64,000 nucleotides of DNA from an uncultured Bacteroidota bacterium (GTDB taxonomy: Bacteria; Bacteroidota; Bacteroidia; JADZBD01). Under the pieces are notes generated by a model. The model made no database searches, was not told where the DNA came from, and was given only the letters and a program-made list of their open reading frames with translations. This document shows, in pieces, positions 54,063-62,821 of this stretch. Positions within the stretch are counted from its first letter, which is position 1, and each line of letters begins with the position of its first letter. The stretch lies in assembly GCA_937924855.1 (NCBI GenBank), contig CALEYQ010000001.1, forward strand, positions 65,177 through 129,176. Direction: 5' to 3'. Position numbers and translations under genes: made by a program.

Positions 54063-54680
54063 TTATTTTTCTACAAGTACAAAACTTCCTCTTGATCCGG
54101 CAATGGATCCTTTTACAACCAGCAGGTTTTTTTCAGGGAAAACCTTAACAACTTCCAGGTTGATGTTTTTTACCCTTTTGCCACCGGTTTGTCCGGCCAT
54201 GCGCATTCCCTTACGCACACGGGCTGCGGTGGAAGCGGTTCCCAGAGAACCGGGTGCTCTTTCCCTGTCGTGCTGACCGTGGGTTTGTCCGCCAACTCCG
54301 GAAAATCCATGACGCTTAACAACGCCCTGGAATCCTTTTCCTTTGGAGGTTCCCACCACGTCAACGTATTCACCTTCCTTGAAAATTTCAACGGTTACCA
54401 GATCGCCGGGATTTTTGCTATCGGTAAAGCCTTTGAATTCGGCGAGTTTCCGCTTGGGGGTTGTGTTGACTTTCTTGAAGTGATTAAGCATAGCACGGGA
54501 GGTGTGCTTTTCTTTTTTCTCTCCAAAGGCCAATTGAACGGCTTCATAGCCATCCTTATCCTTGGTTTTTACCTGAGTAACAACACAGGGGCCGGCTTCA
54601 ATGACGGTACAGGGAATGTATTTTCCCTCGGCATTAAAAATGCTGGTCATTCCGACTTTTTTTCCAATGATTCCTGACAT
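54063..54680 (-). CDS. rplC: Ribosomal protein uL3
   Basis: 205 residues from ATG 54680 (MSGIIGKKVGMTSIF); the frame open to 54704 adds eight non-conserved residues and is not used. Assembly-initiating protein near the peptidyl-transferase centre. The loop KRHGFSGVGGQTHGQHDRERAPGSLG is intact. Between rpsJ and rplD. Confidence 0.97.
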   Translation of the reverse strand: MSGIIGKKVGMTSIFNAEGKYIPCTVIEAGPCVVTQVKTKDKDGYEAVQLAFGEKKEKHTSRAMLNHFKKVNTTPKRKLAEFKGFTDSKNPGDLVTVEIFKEGEYVDVVGTSKGKGFQGVVKRHGFSGVGGQTHGQHDRERAPGSLGTASTAARVRKGMRMAGQTGGKRVKNINLEVVKVFPEKNLLVVKGSIAGSRGSFVLVEK

Positions 54681-54711
54681 TATATTATATCTTAAATAGG
54701 ACAAATAAGGT

Positions 54712-55017
54712 TTAAACTACTTTAATATCAACATCCACACCGCTGGGAAGTTCCAGTTTGGAAAGTGCATCAACGGTTTTGCTGTTGGCATAAATATCCA
54801 GCAGCCTTTTGTAGGAGCAAAGCTGAAATTGTTCACGTGCCTTTTTATTTACGTGGGGCGAACGCAACACGGTGTAAATCCTTTTGTGTGTAGGAAGTGG
54901 AATAGGACCACTTACCACAGCGCCGGTTTGTTTTACCGTTTTTACGATTTTTTCGGCGGATTTATCCACCAGGTTGAAATCGTAGGATTTTAATTTAATT
55001 CGAATCTTTTGGCTCAT
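54712..55017 (-). CDS. rpsJ: Ribosomal protein uS10
   Basis: 101 residues, also the NusE partner of NusB in antitermination. Conserved RIKLKSYDFNLVDKSAEKIVKTVKQTGAVVSGPIPLPT and the end SKLELPSGVDVDIKVV. Between fusA and rplC. Confidence 0.98.
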   Translation of the reverse strand: MSQKIRIKLKSYDFNLVDKSAEKIVKTVKQTGAVVSGPIPLPTHKRIYTVLRSPHVNKKAREQFQLCSYKRLLDIYANSKTVDALSKLELPSGVDVDIKVV

Positions 55018-55035
55018 GATTTCGGGTATGAGTGA

Positions 55036-57162
55036 TTATACTTTTTCAGCTTTTTTTCCGTTTACCTTGGCTACTACCTCATCGGTGATGTTTTTCGGAG
55101 TTTCTGCGTAGTGCGAAAATTCCATAGTAGAAGTGGCTCTTCCGGAAGTAATGGTTCTTAATTGAGTTACGTATCCAAACATTTCACCGAGTGGAACTTT
55201 GGCCTTAACCACCTGAGCAGTTCCGCGGCTGTCCATTCCTTCGATCTGACCGCGACGTTTGTTCAGGTCCCCCACCACATCTCCCATGTATTGTTCGGGC
55301 GTGATAACTTCCACTTTCATAATGGGCTCGAGAAGCACAGGCTTTGTTTTGGGCATGGCTTCACGATAAGCGGTTTTGGCGCAAATTTCGAACGACAATG
55401 AATCAGAGTCAACGGCGTGGTAAGAACCATCGATAAGAATTACTTTCATGCTTTGCAGGGGGAATCCGGCCAATACACCATTGGTCATGGATGCACGGAA
55501 ACCTTTCTCTACGGCAGGAATAAATTCTTTTGGGATATTACCACCGGTAATCTGATTTACAAACTGTAGTCCGCCGTTTTTGTCGGTGGTTTCAAAGTCA
55601 GAATCAACGGGAGTGATCTTAAACTTAATATCGGCGAATTTACCGCGACCACCGGTTTGCTTTTTGTAAACTTCGCGGTGCTCAACAGTTCCGGTGAAGG
55701 ATTCTTTGTAGTTAACCTGGGGAGCTCCCTGGTTTACTTCTACTTTGAATTCTCTTCTCAGACGGTCAACAATAATTTCAAGGTGTAATTCACCCATTCC
55801 GGAGATGATGGTTTGTCCGCTCTCTTCATCCGTTTTAACGCGGAAGGTAGGATCTTCTTCAGCCAGTTTCGCGAGTGAGTTACCCAGTTTGTCAAGGTCG
55901 CCCTGTGTTTTTGGCTCAATGGCGATACCGATTACAGGCTCAGGGAAGTTCATGGCTTCGAGCACGATGGGTTTTGACTCATCGCAAAGGGTATCGCCGG
56001 TTTTAATGTCCTTGAATCCAACAGCAGCGCCGATGTCACCTGCTTCGATAGCATCGATGGCATTTTGTTTATTGGCATGCATCTGGAAAATACGGCTGAT
56101 ACGCTCTTTATTTCCGCTGCGGGTATTCAGTACATAGGAACCTGCTTCCAGACGGCCGGAATAGGCGCGGAAGAAGCACAGTCGGCCTACAAAGGGGTCG
56201 GTGGCAATTTTAAAAGCAAGGGCACAGAAAGGATCCTTGGCATCGGGTTTACGAATCACTTCTTCACCAGTATCGGGGTTGGTTCCCACAATATTGTCCT
56301 TGTCGAGGGGTGAAGGAAGAAGTTTCATTACATAGTCGAGCATGGTTTGCACGCCTTTGTTTTTGAAGGCTGATCCGCAAAGCATGGGAACGATTTTGTT
56401 GGCCACACATGCTTTACGCAGGGCGGTAAGGATTTCGTCTTCGGAAATGGAGTTAGGGTCTTCAAAAAACTTCTCCATCAAAGAGTCATCAAATTCGGCA
56501 ATGGATTCAAGGAGTTTTTCTCTCCAGTGTTTTGCTTCCTCCATTAATTCTTCGGGAATGGGAACTACTTCAAAGGTCATACCCATGTCTTGTTCGTTCC
56601 AAACAATTCCGCGGAAGTTAACGAGGTCAACCACACCTTTAAAATTTTCTTCAGAACCGAGGGGAAGCTGAAGGGGAACGGCGTTTCCTCCGAGCATTTC
56701 TTTTACCTGGTGAACGACATTCAGGAAGTCGGCACCGGCGCGGTCCATTTTATTTACAAAACCCAGACGGGTTACATTATAGTTATTGGCAAGTCTCCAG
56801 TTGGTTTCAGACTGGGGTTCAACACCGTCAACAGCTGAGAAAAGGAAAACAAGTCCGTCAAGTACCCGCAGGGAGCGGTTTACCTCAACGGTAAAATCCA
56901 CGTGACCGGGAGTGTCGATGATATTAACCTTGTATTTCTGTCCGTTGTAATTCCAGAAGCAGGTAGTAGCGGCAGAAGTAATGGTAATTCCCCTTTCCTG
57001 TTCCTGCACCATCCAGTCCATGGTAGCAGCTCCATCATGCACTTCACCAATTTTGTGATTTACACCGGTATAGTACAGAATCCTTTCGGTACAGGTAGTT
57101 TTACCCGCATCGATGTGTGCTGCGATTCCGATATTTCTGGTAAATTTTAAATCCGTTGCCAT
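55036..57162 (-). CDS. fusA: Elongation factor G
   Basis: 708 residues. GTPase that drives translocation on the ribosome. G1 AHIDAGKTTCTERIL, switch II DTPGHVDF and G4 NKMDRAGADF are all normal, and domains II-V are complete through the end QLRTITSGRATSTMEFSHY. It is preceded by a clear Shine-Dalgarno, exceptional here. Between rpsG and rpsJ. Confidence 0.98.
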   Translation of the reverse strand: MATDLKFTRNIGIAAHIDAGKTTCTERILYYTGVNHKIGEVHDGAATMDWMVQEQERGITITSAATTCFWNYNGQKYKVNIIDTPGHVDFTVEVNRSLRVLDGLVFLFSAVDGVEPQSETNWRLANNYNVTRLGFVNKMDRAGADFLNVVHQVKEMLGGNAVPLQLPLGSEENFKGVVDLVNFRGIVWNEQDMGMTFEVVPIPEELMEEAKHWREKLLESIAEFDDSLMEKFFEDPNSISEDEILTALRKACVANKIVPMLCGSAFKNKGVQTMLDYVMKLLPSPLDKDNIVGTNPDTGEEVIRKPDAKDPFCALAFKIATDPFVGRLCFFRAYSGRLEAGSYVLNTRSGNKERISRIFQMHANKQNAIDAIEAGDIGAAVGFKDIKTGDTLCDESKPIVLEAMNFPEPVIGIAIEPKTQGDLDKLGNSLAKLAEEDPTFRVKTDEESGQTIISGMGELHLEIIVDRLRREFKVEVNQGAPQVNYKESFTGTVEHREVYKKQTGGRGKFADIKFKITPVDSDFETTDKNGGLQFVNQITGGNIPKEFIPAVEKGFRASMTNGVLAGFPLQSMKVILIDGSYHAVDSDSLSFEICAKTAYREAMPKTKPVLLEPIMKVEVITPEQYMGDVVGDLNKRRGQIEGMDSRGTAQVVKAKVPLGEMFGYVTQLRTITSGRATSTMEFSHYAETPKNITDEVVAKVNGKKAEKV

Positions 57163-57171
57163 TTGCCTATT

Positions 57172-57176
57172 CCTCC
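57172..57176 (-). promoter_or_regulatory. Shine-Dalgarno of fusA
   Basis: Minus-strand ACGGAGGAA, nine bases between GGAGG and the fusA ATG. Neighbouring genes such as rpsG, rplD and rpsJ have no comparable sequence. Confidence 0.8.
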
Positions 57177-57184
57177 GTTAATTA

Positions 57185-57652
57185 TTATAGTCTGAAATGC
57201 GAGTAAGCTTTGTTAGCCTCAGCCATTCTGTGGGTGTCTTCTTTCTTTTTAAATGCGGCACCTTCTTCTTTAGCAGCAGCAATAATTTCGCCGGCCAGTT
57301 TCTGTGCCATTGATTTTTCATTGCGCAGGCGGGAGTAGGTAATAAGCCATTTAATGGAAAGTGCAATCTTTCTTTCGGGTCTTACTTCCTGGGGAATCTG
57401 AAAGTTAGCACCACCCACGCGACGGGTTTTAACCTCTACGTTAGGTGTAACATTGTTCAGGGCCTTTTTCCAGGTTTCGAGACCGTTTTGTCCGGTTTTT
57501 TCTTCTACAATGCTCAGGGCGTCGTAAAATGAATTAAAGGCTTTTCCTTTATTACCCGAATACATCATGTTATTCACAAAACGGGTAATGAGGGTGTCTC
57601 CGAATTTAGGATCCGGTAACAGGAAGCGTTTCTTAGCTCTTGCTTTTCTCAT
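57185..57652 (-). CDS. rpsG: Ribosomal protein uS7
   Basis: 155 residues. Nucleates head assembly and contacts E/P-site tRNA. Conserved DPKFGDTLITRFVNNMMYSGNKGKA and NVTPNVEVKTRRVGGANFQIP. Between rpsL and fusA. Confidence 0.98.
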   Translation of the reverse strand: MRKARAKKRFLLPDPKFGDTLITRFVNNMMYSGNKGKAFNSFYDALSIVEEKTGQNGLETWKKALNNVTPNVEVKTRRVGGANFQIPQEVRPERKIALSIKWLITYSRLRNEKSMAQKLAGEIIAAAKEEGAAFKKKEDTHRMAEANKAYSHFRL

Positions 57653-57715
57653 GTTTATCTAAAAAAAATATAATTCCTTACAGGGATTTGCCCATAGGCA
57701 AATCAGCCGATTTTA

Positions 57716-58111
57716 TTATTTTTTTGCCGCAGGAGCTCCAGCCTTAGGCTTTTTGGCTCCGTACTTACTCCTTCTTTGTCTTCTGCCTTCAACGCCGGCA
57801 GTGTCGAGGGTTCCTCTCACAATGTGGTAACGAACGCCGGGAAGGTCTTTAACCCTGCCCCCGCGAACGAGCACAATGGAGTGTTCCTGAAGGTTGTGTC
57901 CTTCCCCTGGAATGTAGGCAATAACCTCAGTTCCATTGGTAAGGCGCACTTTGGCAACTTTTCTTAACGCAGAGTTCGGCTTTTTTGGAGTGGTGGTATA
58001 AACGCGGGTGCAAACACCACGGCGTTGGGGACACGATTCCAGAGCCGCACTCTTACTGCGGTTGGGCAGCTTTTTACGTCCTTTGCGGACTAATTGCTGA
58101 ATGGTTGGCAT
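57716..58111 (-). CDS. rpsL: Ribosomal protein uS12
   Basis: 131 residues. Decoding-centre protein; the streptomycin-related loop (TTPKKPNSALRKVAKV, with Lys at the usual K42 and K87 positions) is of the sensitive type. A short Ala/Lys tail (KAGAPAAKK) ends the protein. First gene of the translation block, with a perfect -7 box and a structured leader upstream. Confidence 0.98.
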   Translation of the reverse strand: MPTIQQLVRKGRKKLPNRSKSAALESCPQRRGVCTRVYTTTPKKPNSALRKVAKVRLTNGTEVIAYIPGEGHNLQEHSIVLVRGGRVKDLPGVRYHIVRGTLDTAGVEGRRQRRSKYGAKKPKAGAPAAKK

Positions 58112-58155
58112 AATTACTTGAACTACTTGATATAACTGCGTTTACAATAAAAAAT

Positions 58156-58178
58156 GTCCCTCCTAAAAAATTAGGGAC
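58156..58178 (-). promoter_or_regulatory. Structured leader of the rpsL operon
   Basis: In the 5' leader of the rpsL mRNA the bases can form either GTCCCT/AGGGAC or CCTAA/TTAGG; the two stems share bases and exclude each other. The outer stem is followed by ATTTTTTATT, as in a weak terminator. A candidate attenuator or protein-binding site. Confidence 0.45.
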
Positions 58179-58180
58179 GG

Positions 58181-58188
58181 CAAAGGTA
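58181..58188 (-). promoter_or_regulatory. -7 box of the ribosomal protein operon
   Basis: Minus-strand TACCTTTG, exact match, about 70 bases before the rpsL ATG. A TTG lies 15 bases upstream of it, shorter than the usual 19. Confidence 0.65.
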
Positions 58189-58258
58189 CAATTATTTTGT
58201 TACCAATAAAGGGTTTTGGAAAAAAACTTTTTTGGGAAACCGATCCGGCCCAAAAGGT

Positions 58259-59494
58259 TTAATCGCGGGGCTGGCAAAGGAAGTAGCGCTTCACGGTTCC
58301 TTCAAGTTTGGTCAGGTATTCCTGGTCGGTGGCCCGGGCTATGTCCTGCAAGCTCCCGTCTTTCATTAATATACTGATTCTAAATCTGTTGGGTAGATAG
58401 GCGGAGTTCGAAACATGATCAGAAAACACGAAATACCCGATGTGGGCAGGGTCGACCCTGAGTTTTTTGCTGAATTTGGTTTTCAGGCGGTTTATTTTGC
58501 CGGGTTCAAAAGGCTTGTTTTGTAATTGCACCCTGTATAATCTTCTGTAAATTAGGTTTTTACAAAGCTCAGACAAAATATAGTCGGGATGGTTGGTCCA
58601 CACTTTTATGGATGCCATTATGTCGTAATCATCCAATTGCAGAAAGTGGGTGAAAAAATCCGGTTCTGAGGAAAGCTCCTTTACCCTGATATTTCGTTCG
58701 AAAAAGTACTTCAGGGAGGGGGTCATGAATAATTCCTGCCCTTCGAGGGATAATTCCCTTGCTCTTTTAAGAATGTTCACCAGTAATTGTTCAGCGGCCA
58801 GGACGGTTTTGTGCAGGTATACCTGCCAGTACATCAGTCGCCGGCTGATGATGAATTTTTCGATGGAATAGATGCCTTTTTCTTCGATTACCAGGTTGTC
58901 TTCAACCACATGCATCATTTTTACAATACGCTCCGAACTTATTACTCCCTCGGAAACACCGGTAAAAAAGCTATCCCGGTTCAGATAATCCAAACGGTCG
59001 AGATCGAGCTGGGAGGAAACCAATTGGTGGAAAAATTTCCGGGAATATTCATTCCGGAAAATTTTGAGGGCCAGATCAAGTTTTCCCTTGAATTCCCTGT
59101 TGAGTTCCTCCATAATAAGGAGCGACACCTCTTCATGGGCCGATTTTCCGGCGATGATGCTGTGTTCAAGGGCATGGCTGAAGGGGCCGTGGCCGATATC
59201 ATGGAGCAAAATGGCAATAACCGCAGCCTCCTGTTCTTTTTCAGAAATTTTTACTCCTTTTAATTTCAGTACCTCTAGAGCTTCCATCATCAGGTGCATG
59301 GCCCCTAAAGCATGATGAAACCGGGAATGATTGGCTCCGGGATATACCAATGAGGTGAGGCCCAGTTGCCGAATCCTTCTGAGCCGCTGAAACCAGGGGT
59401 GTGAGATAAGCTCAAAAATCACCCCTTCCGGAAAACGGATAAATCCGTAAACGGGGTCGTTAAAGATTTTGGTTTTTTTCTTATTGAACTTCAA
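58259..59494 (-). CDS. HD-domain phosphohydrolase
   Basis: A 411-residue metal-dependent phosphohydrolase of the dNTPase-like HD group. Metal ligands are in ANHSRFHHALGAMHL (His), LLHDIGHGPFSHALEH (His-Asp) and, further on, LDLDRLDYLNRDSF (Asp). After the core comes about 150 residues without known motifs. The start is TTG 59494 and the -7 box lies only five bases upstream, so the mRNA may have almost no leader. The substrate (nucleotide, dNTP or other phosphate ester) is not known. Confidence 0.87.
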   Translation of the reverse strand: MKFNKKKTKIFNDPVYGFIRFPEGVIFELISHPWFQRLRRIRQLGLTSLVYPGANHSRFHHALGAMHLMMEALEVLKLKGVKISEKEQEAAVIAILLHDIGHGPFSHALEHSIIAGKSAHEEVSLLIMEELNREFKGKLDLALKIFRNEYSRKFFHQLVSSQLDLDRLDYLNRDSFFTGVSEGVISSERIVKMMHVVEDNLVIEEKGIYSIEKFIISRRLMYWQVYLHKTVLAAEQLLVNILKRARELSLEGQELFMTPSLKYFFERNIRVKELSSEPDFFTHFLQLDDYDIMASIKVWTNHPDYILSELCKNLIYRRLYRVQLQNKPFEPGKINRLKTKFSKKLRVDPAHIGYFVFSDHVSNSAYLPNRFRISILMKDGSLQDIARATDQEYLTKLEGTVKRYFLCQPRD

Positions 59495-59499
59495 GGCTG

Positions 59500-59507
59500 C
59501 AAATTTA
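59500..59507 (-). promoter_or_regulatory. -7 box of the HD phosphohydrolase gene
   Basis: Minus-strand TAAATTTG, exact match, five bases from the TTG start at 59494. Divergent from the pyrophosphatase promoter. Confidence 0.55.
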
Positions 59508-59558
59508 GGAATATTGGCGTGTGTGCCGATAAGGGTTTTCCCATTTCGGGGGAATTAT

Positions 59559-59566
59559 TACATTTG
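59559..59566 (+). promoter_or_regulatory. -7 box of the pyrophosphatase gene
   Basis: TACATTTG, exact match; TTTT at 59536-59539 occupies the -33 position (19 bases). Start codon at 59617, leaving a leader of about 45 bases. Confidence 0.65.
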
Positions 59567-59616
59567 CACCCGCAAAAATTAAGGAACTAATAATTAAGTA
59601 ATTATAAAACAATAGT

Positions 59617-62319
59617 ATGAACGAATTAGTAATCTATCTGATCCCCTTGCTCGGATTTTTCGGGCTGGTGGTAATGGGTTTGAAATCTTCCTGGATTTCC
59701 CGTCAGGATGCCGGCGAAGCAAAGATGCAGGAACTGGCCGGTTATATTGCTGCCGGTGCCATTGCATTCCTGAAAGCAGAATGGAAGATCCTTGGGATTT
59801 TTGCAGCCATAACCGCCGTAATTCTGGGTTGGTCGGGTACCCTTATCGAGCATAGCTCTCCCATTATTGCCATTGCGTTTTTAATCGGTGCAGTTTTTTC
59901 TGCCGTAGCCGGATATATAGGAATGAAGGTGGCAACCAAAGCCAATGTAAGAACTACTCAGGCTGCAAAAACTTCACTGGCGAAGGCCCTTCAGGTTTCC
60001 TTCACCGGAGGTACTGTAATGGGATTGGGAGTGGCAGGACTGGCGGTGCTTGGTTTGGGAGGTTTGTTTATTGCCTTTACCCAAATGTTTGTTTCCCCCG
60101 GCGATGCGGTTACCGGCGATTCCATGCGTAAAGCGATTGAGGTGCTGGCCGGTTTTTCACTGGGTGCAGAATCTATTGCTTTGTTTGCCCGTGTGGGTGG
60201 TGGAATTTATACAAAGGCCGCCGACGTGGGTGCCGACCTGGTAGGAAAAGTGGAAGCCGGAATTCCGGAGGATGATGTAAGAAATCCTGCTACCATTGCG
60301 GATAACGTAGGTGATAACGTAGGTGATGTTGCGGGTATGGGAGCCGATCTTTTCGGTTCTTACGTTGCAACCATTCTGGCCACTATGGTATTGGGACAGG
60401 AAGTAGCGGCCGAAGATAATTTTGGCGGACTCTCTCCTATATTACTTCCCATGGTTATTGCGGGTCTGGGTCTTGTTTTCTCGGTGGTGGGAACCTTTTT
60501 TGTGAGAATCAGTAAGGAAACCGATTCCGTTCAGAGAGCTTTAAATCTGGGTAATTGGTCTTCTATTATTTTCACTGCCATTGCTTCTTATTTTGTGGTG
60601 TACTGGATGCTTCCGGCGGAAGCAACTTTTGTAAGAGACGGAAGTATCATTACCCCCAAGGGCGTTTTTCTATCCATTGTTACCGGTCTTGTGGTGGGAA
60701 CCTTAATGTCTATGATTACAGAATATTATACCGCCATGGGTAAACGTCCTGTTAATTCCATTGTGAAACAATCAAGCACCGGGCATGCCACCAACATTAT
60801 TGGCGGACTTGCGGTGGGTATGGAATCTAAGCTTGCACCCATGATTGTATTGGCCGCAGGTATTTATGTGTCTTATTGGTTTTCCGGCTTGTACGGTGTG
60901 TCTATTGCAGCTGCCGGAATGATGGCTACCACCGCTATGCAGCTTGCTATTGATGCTTTCGGGCCCATTGCAGACAATGCAGGTGGAATTGCAGAAATGA
61001 GTGGTCTTCCCAAGGAGGTGCGTCAGCGAACCGACAACCTCGATGCGGTAGGTAATACCACTGCAGCTACCGGAAAAGGATTTGCCATTGCTTCCGCTGC
61101 GCTCACTTCACTGGCTTTATTTGCCGCTTTCGTAGGTGTTGCCGGAATTAACCGAATTGATATTTACAAAGCCGAGGTGCTTGCCGGACTCTTTGTGGGA
61201 GCCGTAATTCCTTTTATCTTTTCTTCTCTGGCTATTGCAGCCGTTGGGAGAGCCGCTATGGCCATGGTAAATGAAGTGCGCCGTCAGTTCCGTGAAATTC
61301 CAGGAATCATGGAACATAAAGCCAAGCCGGAATATGAAAAATGCGTGGCTATTTCAACCCAGGCTTCCATTCGTGAAATGGTGGCTCCCGGTCTGATTGC
61401 CATTCTTACTCCGGTGCTGATTGGATTTTCTTTTGGTCCTGAAGTACTTGGAGGCCTGCTTGCCGGAGTTACCGTTTCAGGAGTTTTGATGGGCATGTTT
61501 CAAAGTAATGCCGGCGGTGCCTGGGACAATGCCAAAAAATCTTTCGAAAAAGGAGTGGAGATTGATGGTCAGATGTATTATAAGGGTAGTGAGCCCCACA
61601 AAGCAGCTGTAACCGGCGATACCGTTGGCGATCCTTTTAAAGACACCTCCGGTCCTTCGATGAATATTCTGATTAAACTTATGTCTATTGTATCCCTTGT
61701 AATTGCTCCGCATATTGCAATCAAGGGACTGGAAGATCATGGCGACCATGTTAAATCAACCATGCCCGTTTCGGAAAGTGTTTCTGATTTAAATGGTGTT
61801 TTTGAGTTTGACGCAAGCCATTCCTTCGTTGAGTTTAATATCCGCCACTGGTTATCTACCGCAAAAGGAACCATTGCCATTGATTCCGGAAAATTGAATT
61901 TCCCCGGTTCTCTGAGTGATGCGGAGGTTAGTTTGTTCTTAAGTGTGAGAACCATCAAAACCCAAAATGAGGACCGCGATAAGCATTTGATGGCTCCCGA
62001 TTATTTTTCTTCCGACAGTTTTCCAACCATCCGGTTTCTGGCAAAAGGAGTAGAAGAAGTTTCCGGAAATCCTGATTTCAGGTATAGAACTACCGGAAAT
62101 CTGCAGCTTCGGGGAATTTCCGCGCCGATCGTTGTTTACTTCAATTACCTGGGTGAAGCCAAACGGGAAGGAAAGCCAAGCATTTTTGTTTTTGAAGGTG
62201 AATCCCGCCTCAACCGGATGGATTATAAAATAGGCAGAGAGAGTAAAGGAGTTGGAAGTGATGTAGTGATTAAATTCTCTGCAGAAACCCGAAAACAGGA
62301 ACCCTCGGCAAATCCTTAA
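59617..62319 (+). CDS. hppA: Membrane pyrophosphatase fused to a YceI domain
   Basis: Residues 1-708 are a complete ion-pumping membrane pyrophosphatase with about 16 helices. The substrate-binding motif DVGADLVGKVEAGIPEDDVRNPATIADNVGDNVGD is intact, and GNTTAATGKG (Ala and Gly at the K+-site positions) indicates the K+-dependent subclass; H+ or Na+ pumping is undecided. After a 20-residue linker, residues 725-895 form a YceI-like domain (FEFDASHSFVEFNIRHWLS, DKHLMAPDYFSSDSFPTIRF, TGNLQLRGISAPI, NRMDYKIG), usually a stand-alone periplasmic lipid-binding barrel with its own signal peptide. No stop, signal peptide or start lies in the linker. In known M-PPases the C-terminus faces outwards, so the added domain would be periplasmic. 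Confidence 0.92.
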   Translation: MNELVIYLIPLLGFFGLVVMGLKSSWISRQDAGEAKMQELAGYIAAGAIAFLKAEWKILGIFAAITAVILGWSGTLIEHSSPIIAIAFLIGAVFSAVAGYIGMKVATKANVRTTQAAKTSLAKALQVSFTGGTVMGLGVAGLAVLGLGGLFIAFTQMFVSPGDAVTGDSMRKAIEVLAGFSLGAESIALFARVGGGIYTKAADVGADLVGKVEAGIPEDDVRNPATIADNVGDNVGDVAGMGADLFGSYVATILATMVLGQEVAAEDNFGGLSPILLPMVIAGLGLVFSVVGTFFVRISKETDSVQRALNLGNWSSIIFTAIASYFVVYWMLPAEATFVRDGSIITPKGVFLSIVTGLVVGTLMSMITEYYTAMGKRPVNSIVKQSSTGHATNIIGGLAVGMESKLAPMIVLAAGIYVSYWFSGLYGVSIAAAGMMATTAMQLAIDAFGPIADNAGGIAEMSGLPKEVRQRTDNLDAVGNTTAATGKGFAIASAALTSLALFAAFVGVAGINRIDIYKAEVLAGLFVGAVIPFIFSSLAIAAVGRAAMAMVNEVRRQFREIPGIMEHKAKPEYEKCVAISTQASIREMVAPGLIAILTPVLIGFSFGPEVLGGLLAGVTVSGVLMGMFQSNAGGAWDNAKKSFEKGVEIDGQMYYKGSEPHKAAVTGDTVGDPFKDTSGPSMNILIKLMSIVSLVIAPHIAIKGLEDHGDHVKSTMPVSESVSDLNGVFEFDASHSFVEFNIRHWLSTAKGTIAIDSGKLNFPGSLSDAEVSLFLSVRTIKTQNEDRDKHLMAPDYFSSDSFPTIRFLAKGVEEVSGNPDFRYRTTGNLQLRGISAPIVVYFNYLGEAKREGKPSIFVFEGESRLNRMDYKIGRESKGVGSDVVIKFSAETRKQEPSANP

Positions 62320-62323
62320 TATG

Positions 62324-62349
62324 AAAAACCGGCGAAAGCCGGTTTTTTT
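62324..62349. terminator. Bidirectional terminator after the pyrophosphatase gene
   Basis: Stem AAAAACCGGC/GCCGGTTTTT with a GAAA tetraloop (62334-62337), flanked by A and T runs. Serves the convergent genes ending at 62319 and 62353. Confidence 0.93.
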
Positions 62350-62352
62350 ATG

Positions 62353-62820
62353 CTATTTGGGACCTGTGCCGGAATTTTGATTCTGCTTGGGAGGTTCGTT
62401 TTTCTTTTTGTTTTCCTCGCTTCCCTCTTCATTTATGGAGAGGTTCTTTTTGGTGCCGTTGGGGTCAATGAGATTTCCTCCGGTGTTGGGGGTTGTTTTG
62501 GATGATCCGGGCTGGTTGTTACCCTTGGAATCTTTTATAAAATCAAGGGTTTTTTTTCCGCCTCCTTTTTTCTTTTCTTCATCTCCCTCCTCACCAATGG
62601 AAAGCTTGTCGGAATGCGGAGCGGGAGAACTTGGTTTTTTAATAGTAGTGTCCTGAGGCTCAGGGTTTGTGGTTTTAGGTTCTTCGGGTTTTGGCTCGTT
62701 AACGGTTTTTTTTATCAATTCCTTGCCGTCGATGTTTTTCCGTAAATCGCCGAGTTTCTGGGCGAATCCGGTTCCCACCGAAAAAAACAAAACAATACTA
62801 AGGGTAAATAATAATTTCAT
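62353..62820 (-). CDS. Secreted disordered protein with two SI(N/G)EEG motifs
   Basis: A 155-residue exported protein with a signal peptide ending GFAQ. The mature part is low-complexity: Pro, Lys, Glu, Asn and Thr rich, with no predicted core. Two copies of a short motif stand out, DKLSIGEEGDEEKKK and KNLSINEEGSEENKKK, 60 residues apart. The next gene, one base away, encodes a similar protein with a third copy, so both are co-transcribed paralogues or at least a functional pair. No known domain. A linker, ion-binding or surface-anchoring role would be speculation. Confidence 0.7.
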   Translation of the reverse strand: MKLLFTLSIVLFFSVGTGFAQKLGDLRKNIDGKELIKKTVNEPKPEEPKTTNPEPQDTTIKKPSSPAPHSDKLSIGEEGDEEKKKGGGKKTLDFIKDSKGNNQPGSSKTTPNTGGNLIDPNGTKKNLSINEEGSEENKKKNEPPKQNQNSGTGPK

Positions 62821-62821
62821 T

